Source: JANJTY01 sp038257155
Lineage (GTDB): Bacteria; Pseudomonadota; Gammaproteobacteria; Xanthomonadales; Xanthomonadaceae
Length of the DNA stretch: 64,000 bases
Assembly (NCBI GenBank): GCA_038257155.1
Contig: JBBSJP010000005.1
Span: 1 to 64,000 of the forward strand
Direction: 5' to 3'
Position 1 is the stretch's first letter. Each line of letters begins with the position of its first letter. Positions 54,509 through 63,103 of the stretch are shown here, piece by piece. The translations under genes and the position numbers were made by a program. The notes beneath the pieces were generated by a model that was not told the DNA's origin, did no database searches, and worked only from the letters and a program-made list of their open reading frames with translations.

Positions 54509-55582
54509 GTGATTAACCTGTTGCTGTTCGTTGGCGGTCTCGTGGCGCTGATTGCCGGCGCCGAACTGCTTGTGCGCGGTGCGTCGCGGGTCGCGTTGTC
54601 GCTGGGCATATCGCCGCTCGTCGTCGGCCTGACCATCGTCGCGATCGGCACCAGCGCTCCGGAAGTTGCCGTCTCGGTCGGCGCGACGCTGAACGGGCAG
54701 ACCGACATCGCGGTCGGCAACGTCGTTGGCAGCAACATTTTCAATGTGCTGTTCATCCTTGGCGTGTCTGCACTGATCGTCCCGCTGGTGGTCAGTACCC
54801 AGATCGTCCGTCAGGAAGTGCCAATCATGATCGGCGCGTCGATGCTGCTGCTGAGTTTCGGGTTGGACGGCATGCTCAGTCGACTTGATTCGCTAATCCT
54901 GCTCGGGCTGCTGGTCGCCTATATCGTTTTCCTGATTGTGCAGTCACGCCGCCAGCATCGCGCCGAGCAGGCCGCAGCGGAAGGCCAGCCTGCAATCGGT
55001 CCGGGCGCAAAACCGTCGCTGATGTGGCAACTGTTGCTGATCGCGGCCGGGCTTGCCTTGCTCGTTCTCGGTTCGGGGTGGCTGGTTGATGCCTCGATAG
55101 CGTTCGCGCGGATGATCGGTGTCAGCGACCTGGTTATTGGACTGACGATCGTGGCTGCCGGCACGTCGATGCCGGAAGTCGCAACGTCGATCATGGCGGC
55201 GCTCAGAAAGGAGCGCGACATCGCGATCGGCAACGTCATCGGCAGCAACATCTTCAACATCCTCGGCTGCCTCGGCATCGCCGGCCTGGTCTCGAGCTCA
55301 GGTCTGCCTCTGGCACCGTCGCTGATGAATTTCGACATCTGGGTGATGCTGGCTGTAGCCGTGGCCTGCCTGCCGGTATTCATCGCCGGGCGCTCCATCG
55401 CGCGATGGGAAGGCGCGATGTTCCTGTTCTACTACGCGGCGTATGCGGCTTACCTGATTCTCGCTGCTCAGTCACACGATGCGCTCGACGAATACAGCCA
55501 GGTCATGCTCGGTTTCGTTGTGCCGATCACCATCGTCACCCTGGTAGTCAGCGTCGCGCGACCGCCCCGGCCTGCGGGCTGA
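54509..55582 (+). CDS. Calcium/sodium antiporter, YrbG/CaCA family
   Basis: This 357-residue membrane protein has the two inverted alpha repeats of CaCA exchangers. The first carries GTSAPEVAVSV and GNVVGSNIFNVL, and the second GTSMPEVATSI and GNVIGSNIFNIL, with about ten membrane helices in all. A short charged loop (QSRRQHRAEQAAAE) separates the halves. It should exchange calcium for sodium or protons. The start is GTG 54509. It follows the Crp-type gene by 104 bp and lies near a calcium-binding-type surface protein, but a link is not proven. Confidence 0.92.
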   Translation: MINLLLFVGGLVALIAGAELLVRGASRVALSLGISPLVVGLTIVAIGTSAPEVAVSVGATLNGQTDIAVGNVVGSNIFNVLFILGVSALIVPLVVSTQIVRQEVPIMIGASMLLLSFGLDGMLSRLDSLILLGLLVAYIVFLIVQSRRQHRAEQAAAEGQPAIGPGAKPSLMWQLLLIAAGLALLVLGSGWLVDASIAFARMIGVSDLVIGLTIVAAGTSMPEVATSIMAALRKERDIAIGNVIGSNIFNILGCLGIAGLVSSSGLPLAPSLMNFDIWVMLAVAVACLPVFIAGRSIARWEGAMFLFYYAAYAAYLILAAQSHDALDEYSQVMLGFVVPITIVTLVVSVARPPRPAG

Positions 55583-55709
55583 CGCCAGGGAGGCTCAGAC
55601 CGGCTTCAACCGCACCGTGAGAGGGTGAATGCCCTGGCGAATTTTCAGCCTGCATATACCTTGAGCTCTCAGCTCGCGGCGATCTGAGCTGAAATTGCGG
55701 ACCACCAAA

Positions 55710-55723
55710 GGTCCGCAAGGACC
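55710..55723 (-). terminator. Short hairpin after the small membrane protein gene
   Basis: GGTCC-GCAA-GGACC-like pairing (five pairs, 4-nt loop) lies 2 nt past the stop of the gene at 55726. On the transcript it is followed by TTTGG. It is a weak candidate for the operon terminator. Confidence 0.3.
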
Positions 55724-55725
55724 CT

Positions 55726-55995
55726 CTACTTGCCGGGCTTGGCATCTCCCTGGATACGTTGCACGCGAGTTCGATACGCACTCACGTTGTCGCCCCGTAT
55801 GCGTGTCTCCTGTGTGCCCTTCACTTCGCTGACCTTCGCGTCCGAGCCGGTCACTGGCTTGGCTTCGACCACTGTTTCGCGCTCGAAGGCGTGCGACTTG
55901 TCGGTGTTGCGGTAGTGCCGGTACAAGGCCCAGTAAAGGCCGGTCGCGCCGGCCGGGCCGAGCAGGAGTAGTGCGAGTGAACTGTCGTCGCTCAT
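55726..55995 (-). CDS. Small single-pass membrane protein of SPFH operon
   Basis: This 89-residue protein has one N-terminal membrane helix (SLALLLLGPAGATGLYWALY), then a basic, hydrophilic tail. I do not recognise a domain. Its ATG overlaps the stop of the zinc-ribbon gene (ATGA), so it is coupled to it as the third gene of the SPFH/zinc-ribbon operon. A role as a membrane partner of that pair is an inference from context. Confidence 0.75.
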   Translation of the reverse strand: MSDDSSLALLLLGPAGATGLYWALYRHYRNTDKSHAFERETVVEAKPVTGSDAKVSEVKGTQETRIRGDNVSAYRTRVQRIQGDAKPGK

Positions 55996-57305
55996 GACTG
56001 GCTGGCCAATATCCAGATTGCAATGCCTTCGAGGAAGGTGCCGACTGTGAGTGCCGCCATGATCAGCTTCCACTGCTGCACCGGGATGCTGCCCATGGTC
56101 TCGCCGGTGCGGCCGTTCACCGCGATGTAGTGCAGGAGTCCGCCGTTCTTGCCGGGCTCGTGATACGAATACAGCCATACGGGCAGGTACATGGACACCC
56201 AGCGGGTGCCGTGCACGTCGAGGCGTTCCTGTTCCCAACGCACACCGCGATCGTAGCGGTCCGCCGATTTCTCGACCTGGGCGCGGGCGATGGAAAGCAG
56301 CTGGTCTTCCAGGCGCGGGCGCAGGTGCTCCACGTCGCGGTCGCGCTTCTCCGAGGTGAAGCCAGAAAGATAGGACGCGTTCCACTTCACCGCGTTCTTG
56401 GTGTCGAACGGCAGGATCGTGTTGATGATGTTGTTGGTGTTGACGCGCACGTCCAGCTTGCCGCGTTCGCCGGAGGATTCCAGCGGCAGGTCGTCGACGG
56501 TGAAATCCACGTGCCGGTCGAGCTGATAGACGTCGGCGTCGTAGTAAGTCTTCTTGTTGTTGCCACTGCCTCGCGTGTAGCGGCGCGTTTCGATCTCGCC
56601 CTGGCCGATGACGTCGGCACTCGCCTTGCCATCAACGATCATGTACGGGAGGTAGACGCCGACGACGTTCTCGGGCGTGAACTGCTCCTTGAACTCTTTC
56701 AGCGCGAACATTCGCCGCTTGTCCACGAACTGGCGGATGCGCGCGACGGCGTCGTCCTTCTTGATGTGGAAGGGCAGCAGCGCGTCAGGTACCGCGCCGT
56801 TCGCTATCTGCTCGTTGACGCCGAACACATGGCGGCACCAGTGGCAGCGTGCTGTCATCGCGTTGGCGGTGTTGACTGCCACCTCGGCGCCGCAGCCGGT
56901 GCACTTGAAGGTCATCACACTGGCAGCGTCGGCCGCGATGGCCTGCGCGCCCGAGGCGACGATCGTGCCCGTCAGCTCATCGAGTCCCTCACCAAATCCG
57001 AATTCCTCCTCGACCCGCGCTCCCTGCCATTCGTTGCGGCAGAACAGACAGATCAGCAGGTCGCTGCCCGGTTTATGGCGGATGTCGGTAGCGCCGCATT
57101 TCGGGCAGTGATTCTGGCCATCCTTCAGCTCGGCGGCCGAGGTATCAATGGCGACGGGGTCGGGTTTCTCGAACTCGTCGCGGATCGGGTCAGGCAAGGT
57201 CGACGGATCGACCCCGACGTTGCCTGGCAGGGGCGGCACGTCCTGCGGCGAGCCAGGACCGCTGTAGGGCGGCGGGGGCGGGCGCGGTGGATTGGCGTTC
57301 GACAT
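55992..57305 (-). CDS. Double zinc-ribbon membrane protein (YdjG-like)
   Basis: This 437-residue protein begins with a Pro-rich segment, then two TFIIB-like zinc ribbons, CPKCGATDI...CLFCRNEW and CTGCGAEVAV...CHWCRHVF. A long globular region follows (LLPFHIKKDDAVARIRQFVD, GVYLPYMIVDGKASAD, WVSMYLPVWLYSY). The end has one membrane segment (AALTVGTFLEGIAIWILA). This matches the zinc-ribbon proteins found beside SPFH proteins, as Bacillus YdjG is beside YdjI, where they help place PspA at the membrane. It lies 21 bp after the SPFH gene. Confidence 0.82.
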   Translation of the reverse strand: MSNANPPRPPPPPYSGPGSPQDVPPLPGNVGVDPSTLPDPIRDEFEKPDPVAIDTSAAELKDGQNHCPKCGATDIRHKPGSDLLICLFCRNEWQGARVEEEFGFGEGLDELTGTIVASGAQAIAADAASVMTFKCTGCGAEVAVNTANAMTARCHWCRHVFGVNEQIANGAVPDALLPFHIKKDDAVARIRQFVDKRRMFALKEFKEQFTPENVVGVYLPYMIVDGKASADVIGQGEIETRRYTRGSGNNKKTYYDADVYQLDRHVDFTVDDLPLESSGERGKLDVRVNTNNIINTILPFDTKNAVKWNASYLSGFTSEKRDRDVEHLRPRLEDQLLSIARAQVEKSADRYDRGVRWEQERLDVHGTRWVSMYLPVWLYSYHEPGKNGGLLHYIAVNGRTGETMGSIPVQQWKLIMAALTVGTFLEGIAIWILASQS

Positions 57306-57326
57306 GATCGTTCCGTGGTTGGCGGA

Positions 57327-58478
57327 TTACAGGCCCAGCGCCTTGGCTTTGGCCGTGTCGTAGTCGGCTTGTGTGATCAGGCCGAGATCGAGCATTTCCT
57401 TGGCCTTCTTCAATTTGGCGATCGGGTCTTCGGCAGCAGGCGCGGCCGGCGCAACCGGCTGCTGCAGGCTGCCGATGCCACCCAGCATGCCCGAGGCCAT
57501 ACCAATGCCCATGACGCCCGCCGCACCGCTGGTCTCGCCCGCCGACTGGATGCCGGCCGCGACGCTGGCCTGCAGATTGGAATTGCCGCGCGAGCCAGAG
57601 AGCGCGTCGGCGCGCTGCACGGTCTTCAGCAGTTCCTTCGTGTTGGCGTCGTACTCGATGGAAATGATCGCGGTCTTGACGATCGCCAGGCCACGGTCGG
57701 ATCGCCACTGGTAGGCGTTCTCCACCGCATCGGACAGGCTCTTGGCGAAGCCGATCGAATCCTGCTGCAGCTTGGTGATGCGATTGCCCTTGCCGGGGTC
57801 GTTCGTATACAGGCTGAAGGCCGGCGCAAGCGAACTGACGACCTCGTTGAAGAGCTGGGCGGCCGCCGCGTTGTCGATGTCGGTGAAATCGAAGACCATG
57901 CCCGGCTGCAGATAGGCCGCCGGCACGAAGTGCTTCACGAACAGGATCGGGTCGACGATCTTCAGCGTATAGGAGCCGCGGGTCACCGCGCCGACCTGGG
58001 TGTTGAGGAAGCCGTCGTCCCAGTAGATCTCGGACTGGGTGCCGAAGCGGTTGTCCGCCAGTTCCTTCAGCGAGACGAAGAAAGCCGCCTGCTGCGAACC
58101 CGGCTGGCCACCGAACTTGAAGCGCTCCCAGCTCTGCTTGACGAGTGAGTCGACGAAGCCACCGCCGGTGAAGATCGACTTCGAGTTGAGGTCGTCCGAT
58201 CGCCACTCGTAGCCACCTGGTTCGGTGACGAAGCCGGTGATCGCACCATCCTGGAACAGCAGCAGCCCATAGCCTTCCGGAACCACGATCTTCGAACCAT
58301 TGGTGATGATGTTCGAGGAACCCTTGGTATTCGAACCACGTCCGGCATTGGTGCCGCGCGGCACCGCGGCGAACAAGGCCGCCGTCGCCTGCAAACCGTC
58401 CGGAACCGTGTAGAAGTCCTTCCACTGGTCGGCGAGCGCACCGCCAATCGAACCCGTCACTGCCTGAATAAGACCCAT
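57327..58478 (-). CDS. SPFH-domain protein with SHOCT tail (YdjI-like)
   Basis: This 383-residue protein starts MGLIQAVTGSIGGALADQWK, as YdjI-type 'virion core' SPFH proteins do. It continues with VPEGYGLLLFQDGAITGFVT, FGTQSEIYWDD, GSYTLKIVDPILFVKHFVPA and a helical SPFH part. The end is an Ala/Pro linker and a SHOCT motif (DPIAKLKKAKEMLDLGLITQ). No membrane helix is seen, so it probably binds as an oligomer to the membrane with the zinc-ribbon partner. A GGAG site precedes ATG 58478. It is the first gene of the operon, divergent from the RHH gene. Confidence 0.88.
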   Translation of the reverse strand: MGLIQAVTGSIGGALADQWKDFYTVPDGLQATAALFAAVPRGTNAGRGSNTKGSSNIITNGSKIVVPEGYGLLLFQDGAITGFVTEPGGYEWRSDDLNSKSIFTGGGFVDSLVKQSWERFKFGGQPGSQQAAFFVSLKELADNRFGTQSEIYWDDGFLNTQVGAVTRGSYTLKIVDPILFVKHFVPAAYLQPGMVFDFTDIDNAAAAQLFNEVVSSLAPAFSLYTNDPGKGNRITKLQQDSIGFAKSLSDAVENAYQWRSDRGLAIVKTAIISIEYDANTKELLKTVQRADALSGSRGNSNLQASVAAGIQSAGETSGAAGVMGIGMASGMLGGIGSLQQPVAPAAPAAEDPIAKLKKAKEMLDLGLITQADYDTAKAKALGL

Positions 58479-58608
58479 GAGCTCACTCCGTGATTCGTGG
58501 CTGGGCACCGTACCCACCATGCCCGGCACTATACATTCCCGAGCAGAAACATCGACCGGCGCGGACGGACAAGGTGACCGCAACCAGTGTCTGCAGCCAT
58601 TTTCATAG

Positions 58609-58648
58609 ACCAGCCATATAGATGGTGCTAGGATGGTACATGGCTGGC
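58609..58648. promoter_or_regulatory. Probable RHH operator over the rhh start codon
   Basis: CCAGCCAT (58610-58617) is inverted as ATGGCTGG at 58640-58647, the start codon itself, and the similarity extends outward and inward. Between them GATGGT occurs twice (58621 and 58632), spaced 11 bp or one helical turn. Short direct repeats at this spacing inside an inverted frame are typical operator form for ribbon-helix-helix repressors. CATATAGAT could serve as a -10 region. Confidence 0.5.
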
Positions 58649-59062
58649 AAATCACTTTCCCGCTCGAACACCTCACTTCCCGAAAGCGAGAAGATCACCA
58701 TCAATCTGGGCTTCGTGGACCTCGGACACATCGATCTTCTGGTCAAGGAAGGCTTTTACTCCAACCGCACGGATCTGATCCGCACCGCAATCCGGCAGCA
58801 ATTGCTGCAACACGCGGAGGTGCTGCAGCAGACAGTCACGCGGCGAACCCTGGCGCTAGGCTTGCACCACTTCAGCCGTACTGATCTGGAGGCTGTGCAC
58901 GCCGCTGGAGAACGCTTGCAGTTGCGCGTATTGGGTCTCGCCAGCGTTGCACACGATGTGAGTGTCGAATTGGCGCTTGCCACCATTGAATCCATTCTTG
59001 TGCTCGGCGCGCTGAACGCCAGTCCCGAGGTCAAGGCCGCTCTGGCCGATCGCATGCGCTGA
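58640..59062 (+). CDS. Ribbon-helix-helix (CopG-like) regulator
   Basis: This 140-residue protein has an N-terminal ribbon-helix-helix (EKITINLGFVDLGHIDLLVK, then FYSNRTDLIRTAIRQQL), the DNA-binding fold of CopG/Arc/NikR proteins. The C-terminal part (RLQLRVLGLASVAHDVSVEL) looks like a small alpha-beta regulatory domain. No metal-binding motif is clear. It should regulate itself and the esterase 17 bp downstream. The ATG at 58640 has AGGA 7 nt before it. An upstream in-frame start at 58622 is less likely. Confidence 0.8.
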   Translation: MAGKSLSRSNTSLPESEKITINLGFVDLGHIDLLVKEGFYSNRTDLIRTAIRQQLLQHAEVLQQTVTRRTLALGLHHFSRTDLEAVHAAGERLQLRVLGLASVAHDVSVELALATIESILVLGALNASPEVKAALADRMR

Positions 59063-59079
59063 GGCGCAAAGGAAACCGC

Positions 59080-60144
59080 ATGAAATCCATGTTCCAGACG
59101 TGGCTGGCGCGTCTTCGCGCCCCTCTGAAAGGTGCCGCTGCGCGCAATGCCATCGATGTCAAAGCCGTTATCGAAGGCTCATTGCGTAATGCCGGACTGC
59201 TGCCGGCAACACAGGCGACACCGGCGGCCAGCAACGATGACACGGTCATCGAGGGTGAGTGCCACGTGGTTGAGGACCGTGCAGACACCTTGCATGAGCG
59301 CTCCGATTCGAAATCCTCTGAGTCCGACGCGGGCAGCTTCAGCGCGGCAGGGTTCGCACTGGGTAGCGATTCGCGTGGCTACAAGCTGTTCGTGCCCGCA
59401 GGCTTCGCCGGTCAACAGCTGCCCTTGATCGTGATGCTGCATGGCTGTACCCAGGATCCCGACGAATTCGCACGGGGTACGCGTATGAATCTGCTGGCAC
59501 AGGAAACCGGTGCGCTGGTGCTTTACCCAGCCCAGGCGCAGCGTTCGAACGGCGCGCGGTGCTGGAACTGGTTTCAACCTGGCGACCAGACTCGCGACGC
59601 GGGCGAGCCGGCGCTGCTGGCGGCGATGACACGCCATATCATCGCGAGCAACCCGGTCGACCCGCGTCGTGTTCATGTCGCCGGCCTGTCAGCCGGTGGC
59701 GCGATGGCCGCGATCCTGGGGCAGGAGTATCCCGACCTGTTCGCTTCAATTGGTGTGCACTCGGGACTGCCGCCGGGCGCGGCCCGCGATGTTCCGTCGG
59801 CGTTTGCCGCAATGAAGACGGCCTCGACTGATGCAATGCCGACGCCGAAGGTGCCGACGATTGTTTTTCATGGCGATCAGGACAAGACCGTGGATCCGCG
59901 CAACGGCGCCAATGTGCTGGGCGCGTCAGGCACCCGCAACAGCGCGACGGGCGAGTGCGGGCGCCGCTACACGCGCACCATGGTCACCGATTCCGCTGGC
60001 CTGGTGCGCGCGGAACACTGGCTGGTGCATGGCGCCGGCCACGCCTGGTCGGGCGGCAGCAGCGAAGGCAGCTATACCGATGCGCTGGGTCCGGATGCCA
60101 GCCGGGAAATGCTGCGATTCTTTCGCGAGCATCCGCTGGGGTGA
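59080..60144 (+). CDS. PHB-depolymerase-family esterase
   Basis: This 354-residue serine hydrolase is of the esterase/PHB depolymerase family. After a basic N-terminus and an acidic low-complexity segment it shows LFVPAGFAGQQLPLIVMLHG with the CTQDPDEFARGTRMN block. The nucleophile motif GLSAGGAMAA, HGDQDKTVDPRN (acid) and HGAGHAWSGG (His) follow. It has no clear signal peptide, although export by another route cannot be excluded. The substrate may be a short polyhydroxyalkanoate or another ester. It is linked to the RHH regulator upstream. Confidence 0.88.
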   Translation: MKSMFQTWLARLRAPLKGAAARNAIDVKAVIEGSLRNAGLLPATQATPAASNDDTVIEGECHVVEDRADTLHERSDSKSSESDAGSFSAAGFALGSDSRGYKLFVPAGFAGQQLPLIVMLHGCTQDPDEFARGTRMNLLAQETGALVLYPAQAQRSNGARCWNWFQPGDQTRDAGEPALLAAMTRHIIASNPVDPRRVHVAGLSAGGAMAAILGQEYPDLFASIGVHSGLPPGAARDVPSAFAAMKTASTDAMPTPKVPTIVFHGDQDKTVDPRNGANVLGASGTRNSATGECGRRYTRTMVTDSAGLVRAEHWLVHGAGHAWSGGSSEGSYTDALGPDASREMLRFFREHPLG

Positions 60145-60408
60145 TCGGGTAGCGGTCGAATGCGCGCAGTAGCCTGATTTCTCCACTTGCGGTCAGCGGG
60201 GAACCCGCGCCGAGCCTTCGCCACTGGTGCGCTTTGCAGTGCGCGCCGTCGTACATACGCGCCGCTCACCGATCGCTAGCATGCGTTGTCTGTGGTCGCG
60301 CCTTGCGCGCTTCCAGTCGATCTGCTGTCGCATCCCGCATGCCGCCGCGCGAACGGGGCGTTCGTGTGGCGACTTTGGTCTCCCGGAAGTCCATCGCTGA
60401 GGGCAAAC

Positions 60409-61800
60409 ATGTTTTTTCAACGATTGAAGACACCCGGCTTGGGACACAACTCCTACGTTCTGGGGTGTGGCGACGGACTGGCTGTGGTGATCGACCCGCG
60501 CCGCGATGTCGACGAATACGTGTGTCTGGCGCGGGAGGAAGGCCTTTCCATCGCCTACATCCTGGAAACGCATCGGCAGGAGGATTTCGAGTTCGGGTCG
60601 CGGACTCTGGCGCAGATGACCGGCGCGAAGATCGTCGGCGGCAGTCACGCCCTGTTCGGCGCGATCGACGTAAAGCTCGAAGACGACCAGGAACTCAAGC
60701 TTGGCAGCACCCGCTTCGTCGCACTGGCGACACCGGGCCACACGCCGGAGAGCATGTCCTACGCGGTGTACGTGGAGGACTCCGGTGACAAGTGCTGGGG
60801 CGTGTTCAGCGGCGATGCGCTGTTTGTCGGCGACACCGGGCGCACCGACCTGCCGGATCCCGACAAGACTGGCGACAACGCCGGCATCCTGTACGACTCG
60901 ATCCACCGCAAGATCGGCCCACTCGGCGACCATGTGCTGCTGTTCCCGGCGCATGGAGCCGGATCCGCCTGCGGTGGAAACATATCCGAGCGCGACGATT
61001 CCACCCTCGGGATCGAAAGAGCCACCAATCCGGTCTTCTGCAAGAGCCGCCGCGATTTTGTCGCCCACAAGCTGGCGGAGAAGATGGCGCGGCCGCCGTA
61101 TTTCCAGCACATGGAGCAAGTGAACCTGCTGCCCGGACGGCCGCTGAAGTGGCCACCCACTGCACCCATACTGCAGCCGAGCCAATTGCAGTCGCGAATG
61201 AAAGAGGGCCTGGTGATCGACACCCGATCACCGGAAGCTTTCGCCGCGGCACACATTCCCGGCGCCTACAACATCTGGCTTGACGGCCTGCCGGCCTTCG
61301 GCGGCTGGGTCGCCAACGAGAACACCCGGATCTTCCTGGTCGCGGACGGACTCGAAGCAATCGAGCTTGCGGTGTTGTCGCTGGCGCGCATCGGCATCGA
61401 CTCGGTGGAGGGGATTCTCGCCGGGGGTATCGAAGCCTGGCGTGACCACGGATTGCCGATCGAGTCGTTCGCAACGACGAGCGCACGCCAGACTGCCGAC
61501 TGGATGCAGCAAGGCCGCGTGCATGTGCTTGACGTACGGGACAAGTACGAATGGAACGAAAAACACATCCCGGGCGCGGTGCACCACTTTGTCGGTCATC
61601 TGGAAGAGAGCTTGCCGACGCTTCCCAGGGACAGCGAGATCGTCGTGCACTGCAACGTTGGGCACCGCTCGGGGCTGGCGTCCAGCATCCTGAAGCGCAA
61701 TGGCTACACCCGGATCTGCAACATGCTCGGTGGGATCACGGCCTGGGAAAAGCTGGGTCTGCCGCTTGAGAAGTCCGACGATGCAAAGGCGGAAGGCTGA
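60409..61800 (+). CDS. MBL-fold and double-rhodanese protein
   Basis: This 463-residue protein joins a metallo-beta-lactamase-like domain to two rhodanese domains. The MBL domain has LGCGDGLAVVIDPRRDVDEY, TPGHTPESMSYAVY, FSGDALFVGDTGRTDL and LFPAHGAGSACGGN. Its first metal motif reads HRQEDF (residues 55-60) in place of HxHxDH, so two His ligands are missing. The first rhodanese domain lacks the Cys, while the second has CNVGHRS with Cys415 in the active loop. It probably handles persulfide or thiosulfate sulfur with the two YeeE/YedE genes that follow 2 and 7 nt apart. GAGGG precedes ATG 60409. Confidence 0.88.
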   Translation: MFFQRLKTPGLGHNSYVLGCGDGLAVVIDPRRDVDEYVCLAREEGLSIAYILETHRQEDFEFGSRTLAQMTGAKIVGGSHALFGAIDVKLEDDQELKLGSTRFVALATPGHTPESMSYAVYVEDSGDKCWGVFSGDALFVGDTGRTDLPDPDKTGDNAGILYDSIHRKIGPLGDHVLLFPAHGAGSACGGNISERDDSTLGIERATNPVFCKSRRDFVAHKLAEKMARPPYFQHMEQVNLLPGRPLKWPPTAPILQPSQLQSRMKEGLVIDTRSPEAFAAAHIPGAYNIWLDGLPAFGGWVANENTRIFLVADGLEAIELAVLSLARIGIDSVEGILAGGIEAWRDHGLPIESFATTSARQTADWMQQGRVHVLDVRDKYEWNEKHIPGAVHHFVGHLEESLPTLPRDSEIVVHCNVGHRSGLASSILKRNGYTRICNMLGGITAWEKLGLPLEKSDDAKAEG

Positions 61801-61802
61801 TC

Positions 61803-62312
61803 ATGCAAGCCGGACCGGGTGCCTGGTCGCCTTACCTCGTCGGCGCACTGATTGGCGTGCTGTCGATGGCCACCTTCTATTTTTCCAACAAGCCCTTGAG
61901 CGTGTCTTCGGCCTACGCCCGGCTTGCTGGCATGGTTGGGAACCTGTTTTCACGCGGCCACACCGAGAGCCTGAAGTTTTACCAGGACACCAGACCCAAG
62001 ATCGAATGGGGAGTGATGCTGGTGTTCGGCATGCTGCTCGGCGCGGTGATCGCGGCGGTCAGCAGTGGCGAGTTCAGCGCTGCATGGGTGCCAGAGATGT
62101 GGGCTGAACGTTTTGGACCCGATATTGCACTGCGTCTCGCCATAGCCTTCCTGGGTGGCGCGATCCTGGCCTACGGTGCCCGGCTTGCCGGCGGTTGTAC
62201 CAGCGGCCACGGAATCAGTGGCGCGCTGCAGCTGTCTGTTGGCTCCTGGCTCTCGCTCGCGTGCTTCTTTGTCGCCGCCATTGCGACCGCCCATCTGATG
62301 TATCGCCTTTGA
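61803..62312 (+). CDS. YeeE/YedE (DUF395) sulfur transport protein, first half
   Basis: This 169-residue membrane protein has about four helices and the YeeE/YedE signature YGARLAGGCTSGHGISG, whose Cys is thought to take part in thiosulfate or sulfide-like sulfur movement. It starts 2 nt after the MBL-rhodanese stop. Together with the next gene it makes the two halves that are fused in longer YeeE proteins. Confidence 0.9.
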   Translation: MQAGPGAWSPYLVGALIGVLSMATFYFSNKPLSVSSAYARLAGMVGNLFSRGHTESLKFYQDTRPKIEWGVMLVFGMLLGAVIAAVSSGEFSAAWVPEMWAERFGPDIALRLAIAFLGGAILAYGARLAGGCTSGHGISGALQLSVGSWLSLACFFVAAIATAHLMYRL

Positions 62313-62319
62313 GGCCGAG

Positions 62320-62955
62320 ATGAGCACACCTGCACAGTCGCTGCCCCAGAATGCACCGCCGGTTCTCGTCATACCCGCGCACGCGCCGGATCACGACGCC
62401 ACGAGCGAGCCGGACAAAGCGGACTCGGCGCGACAGCTCGCGTTGGGTCTTGTGTTTGGCATCGTGTTCGGCTTCCTGCTGCAGAAGAGCGGTGTGGCCC
62501 GATACGAGGTGCTGCTGGGCCAATTCCTGCTCACCGACTTCACCGTCATCAAGGTGATGCTGACGGCGGTCATCGTCGGAATGCTGGGAATCTTTTCGCT
62601 GCGCGCCTTCGGCCTGGTCAAGCTGCATGTGAAGCCGACGCGCTACGCCGCCAATAGTGCTGGCGGTCTGCTGTTTGGCGTCGGGTTGGGAGTGCTCGGC
62701 TATTGCCCGGGCACCGGCGTCGTCGCTCTGGGCCAAGGCAATCTGGACGCGGCCGCCGGCATCCTCGGGTTGCTGGTGGGCAGTTATGTTTACGCCGAAA
62801 CATCGGGCCTCGTCAGCTCCACGATCCACAAGATCGGCAACCGCGGCGCCATCATATGGCCCGATCTGCTGGGCATGCGACTTGCTGTCTTTCTTGCAGT
62901 GTTTGTGCCCCTGCTTGCGCTTGGACTATTCGGGATTGCGCAGTTGGCACCGTGA
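62320..62955 (+). CDS. YeeE/YedE (DUF395) sulfur transport protein, second half
   Basis: This 211-residue membrane protein has a hydrophilic N-terminal 40 residues, then helices with LVFGIVFGFLLQKSGVARY and the signature GVGLGVLGYCPGTGVVALGQ (Cys in YCPGT). It follows the first YeeE gene by 7 nt. The pair plus the rhodanese protein suggests uptake of a reduced sulfur compound and transfer to a protein thiol. Confidence 0.9.
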   Translation: MSTPAQSLPQNAPPVLVIPAHAPDHDATSEPDKADSARQLALGLVFGIVFGFLLQKSGVARYEVLLGQFLLTDFTVIKVMLTAVIVGMLGIFSLRAFGLVKLHVKPTRYAANSAGGLLFGVGLGVLGYCPGTGVVALGQGNLDAAAGILGLLVGSYVYAETSGLVSSTIHKIGNRGAIIWPDLLGMRLAVFLAVFVPLLALGLFGIAQLAP

Positions 62956-63057
62956 AACGCGGTGGCTTTCGATTGCCTTCGGCCTTGCCACACGCTTGCC
63001 TGAAGTGGCGGGCCTCGCACACTTCCAACCTGGGCCCTGTCATACCGCTCACCCCAA

Positions 63058-63080
63058 CCCCTCTCCCGATGGGAGAGGGG
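63058..63080. terminator. CCCCTCTCCC hairpin between convergent genes
   Basis: A perfect 10-bp stem (CCCCTCTCCC / GGGAGAGGGG) with a 3-nt loop lies between the YeeE gene and the catalase end, followed by CTTGG. It is likely a bidirectional stop and shares its motif with 34744-34764, so it also belongs to a dispersed repeat family. Confidence 0.6.
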
Positions 63081-63103
63081 CTTGGTTCGGCCACGCGGCT
63101 TCC

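Noticed and set aside
56130..58148. 672-codon + frame over the zinc-ribbon and SPFH genes
   Set aside because: It is antisense to two genes with clear zinc-ribbon and SPFH motifs.
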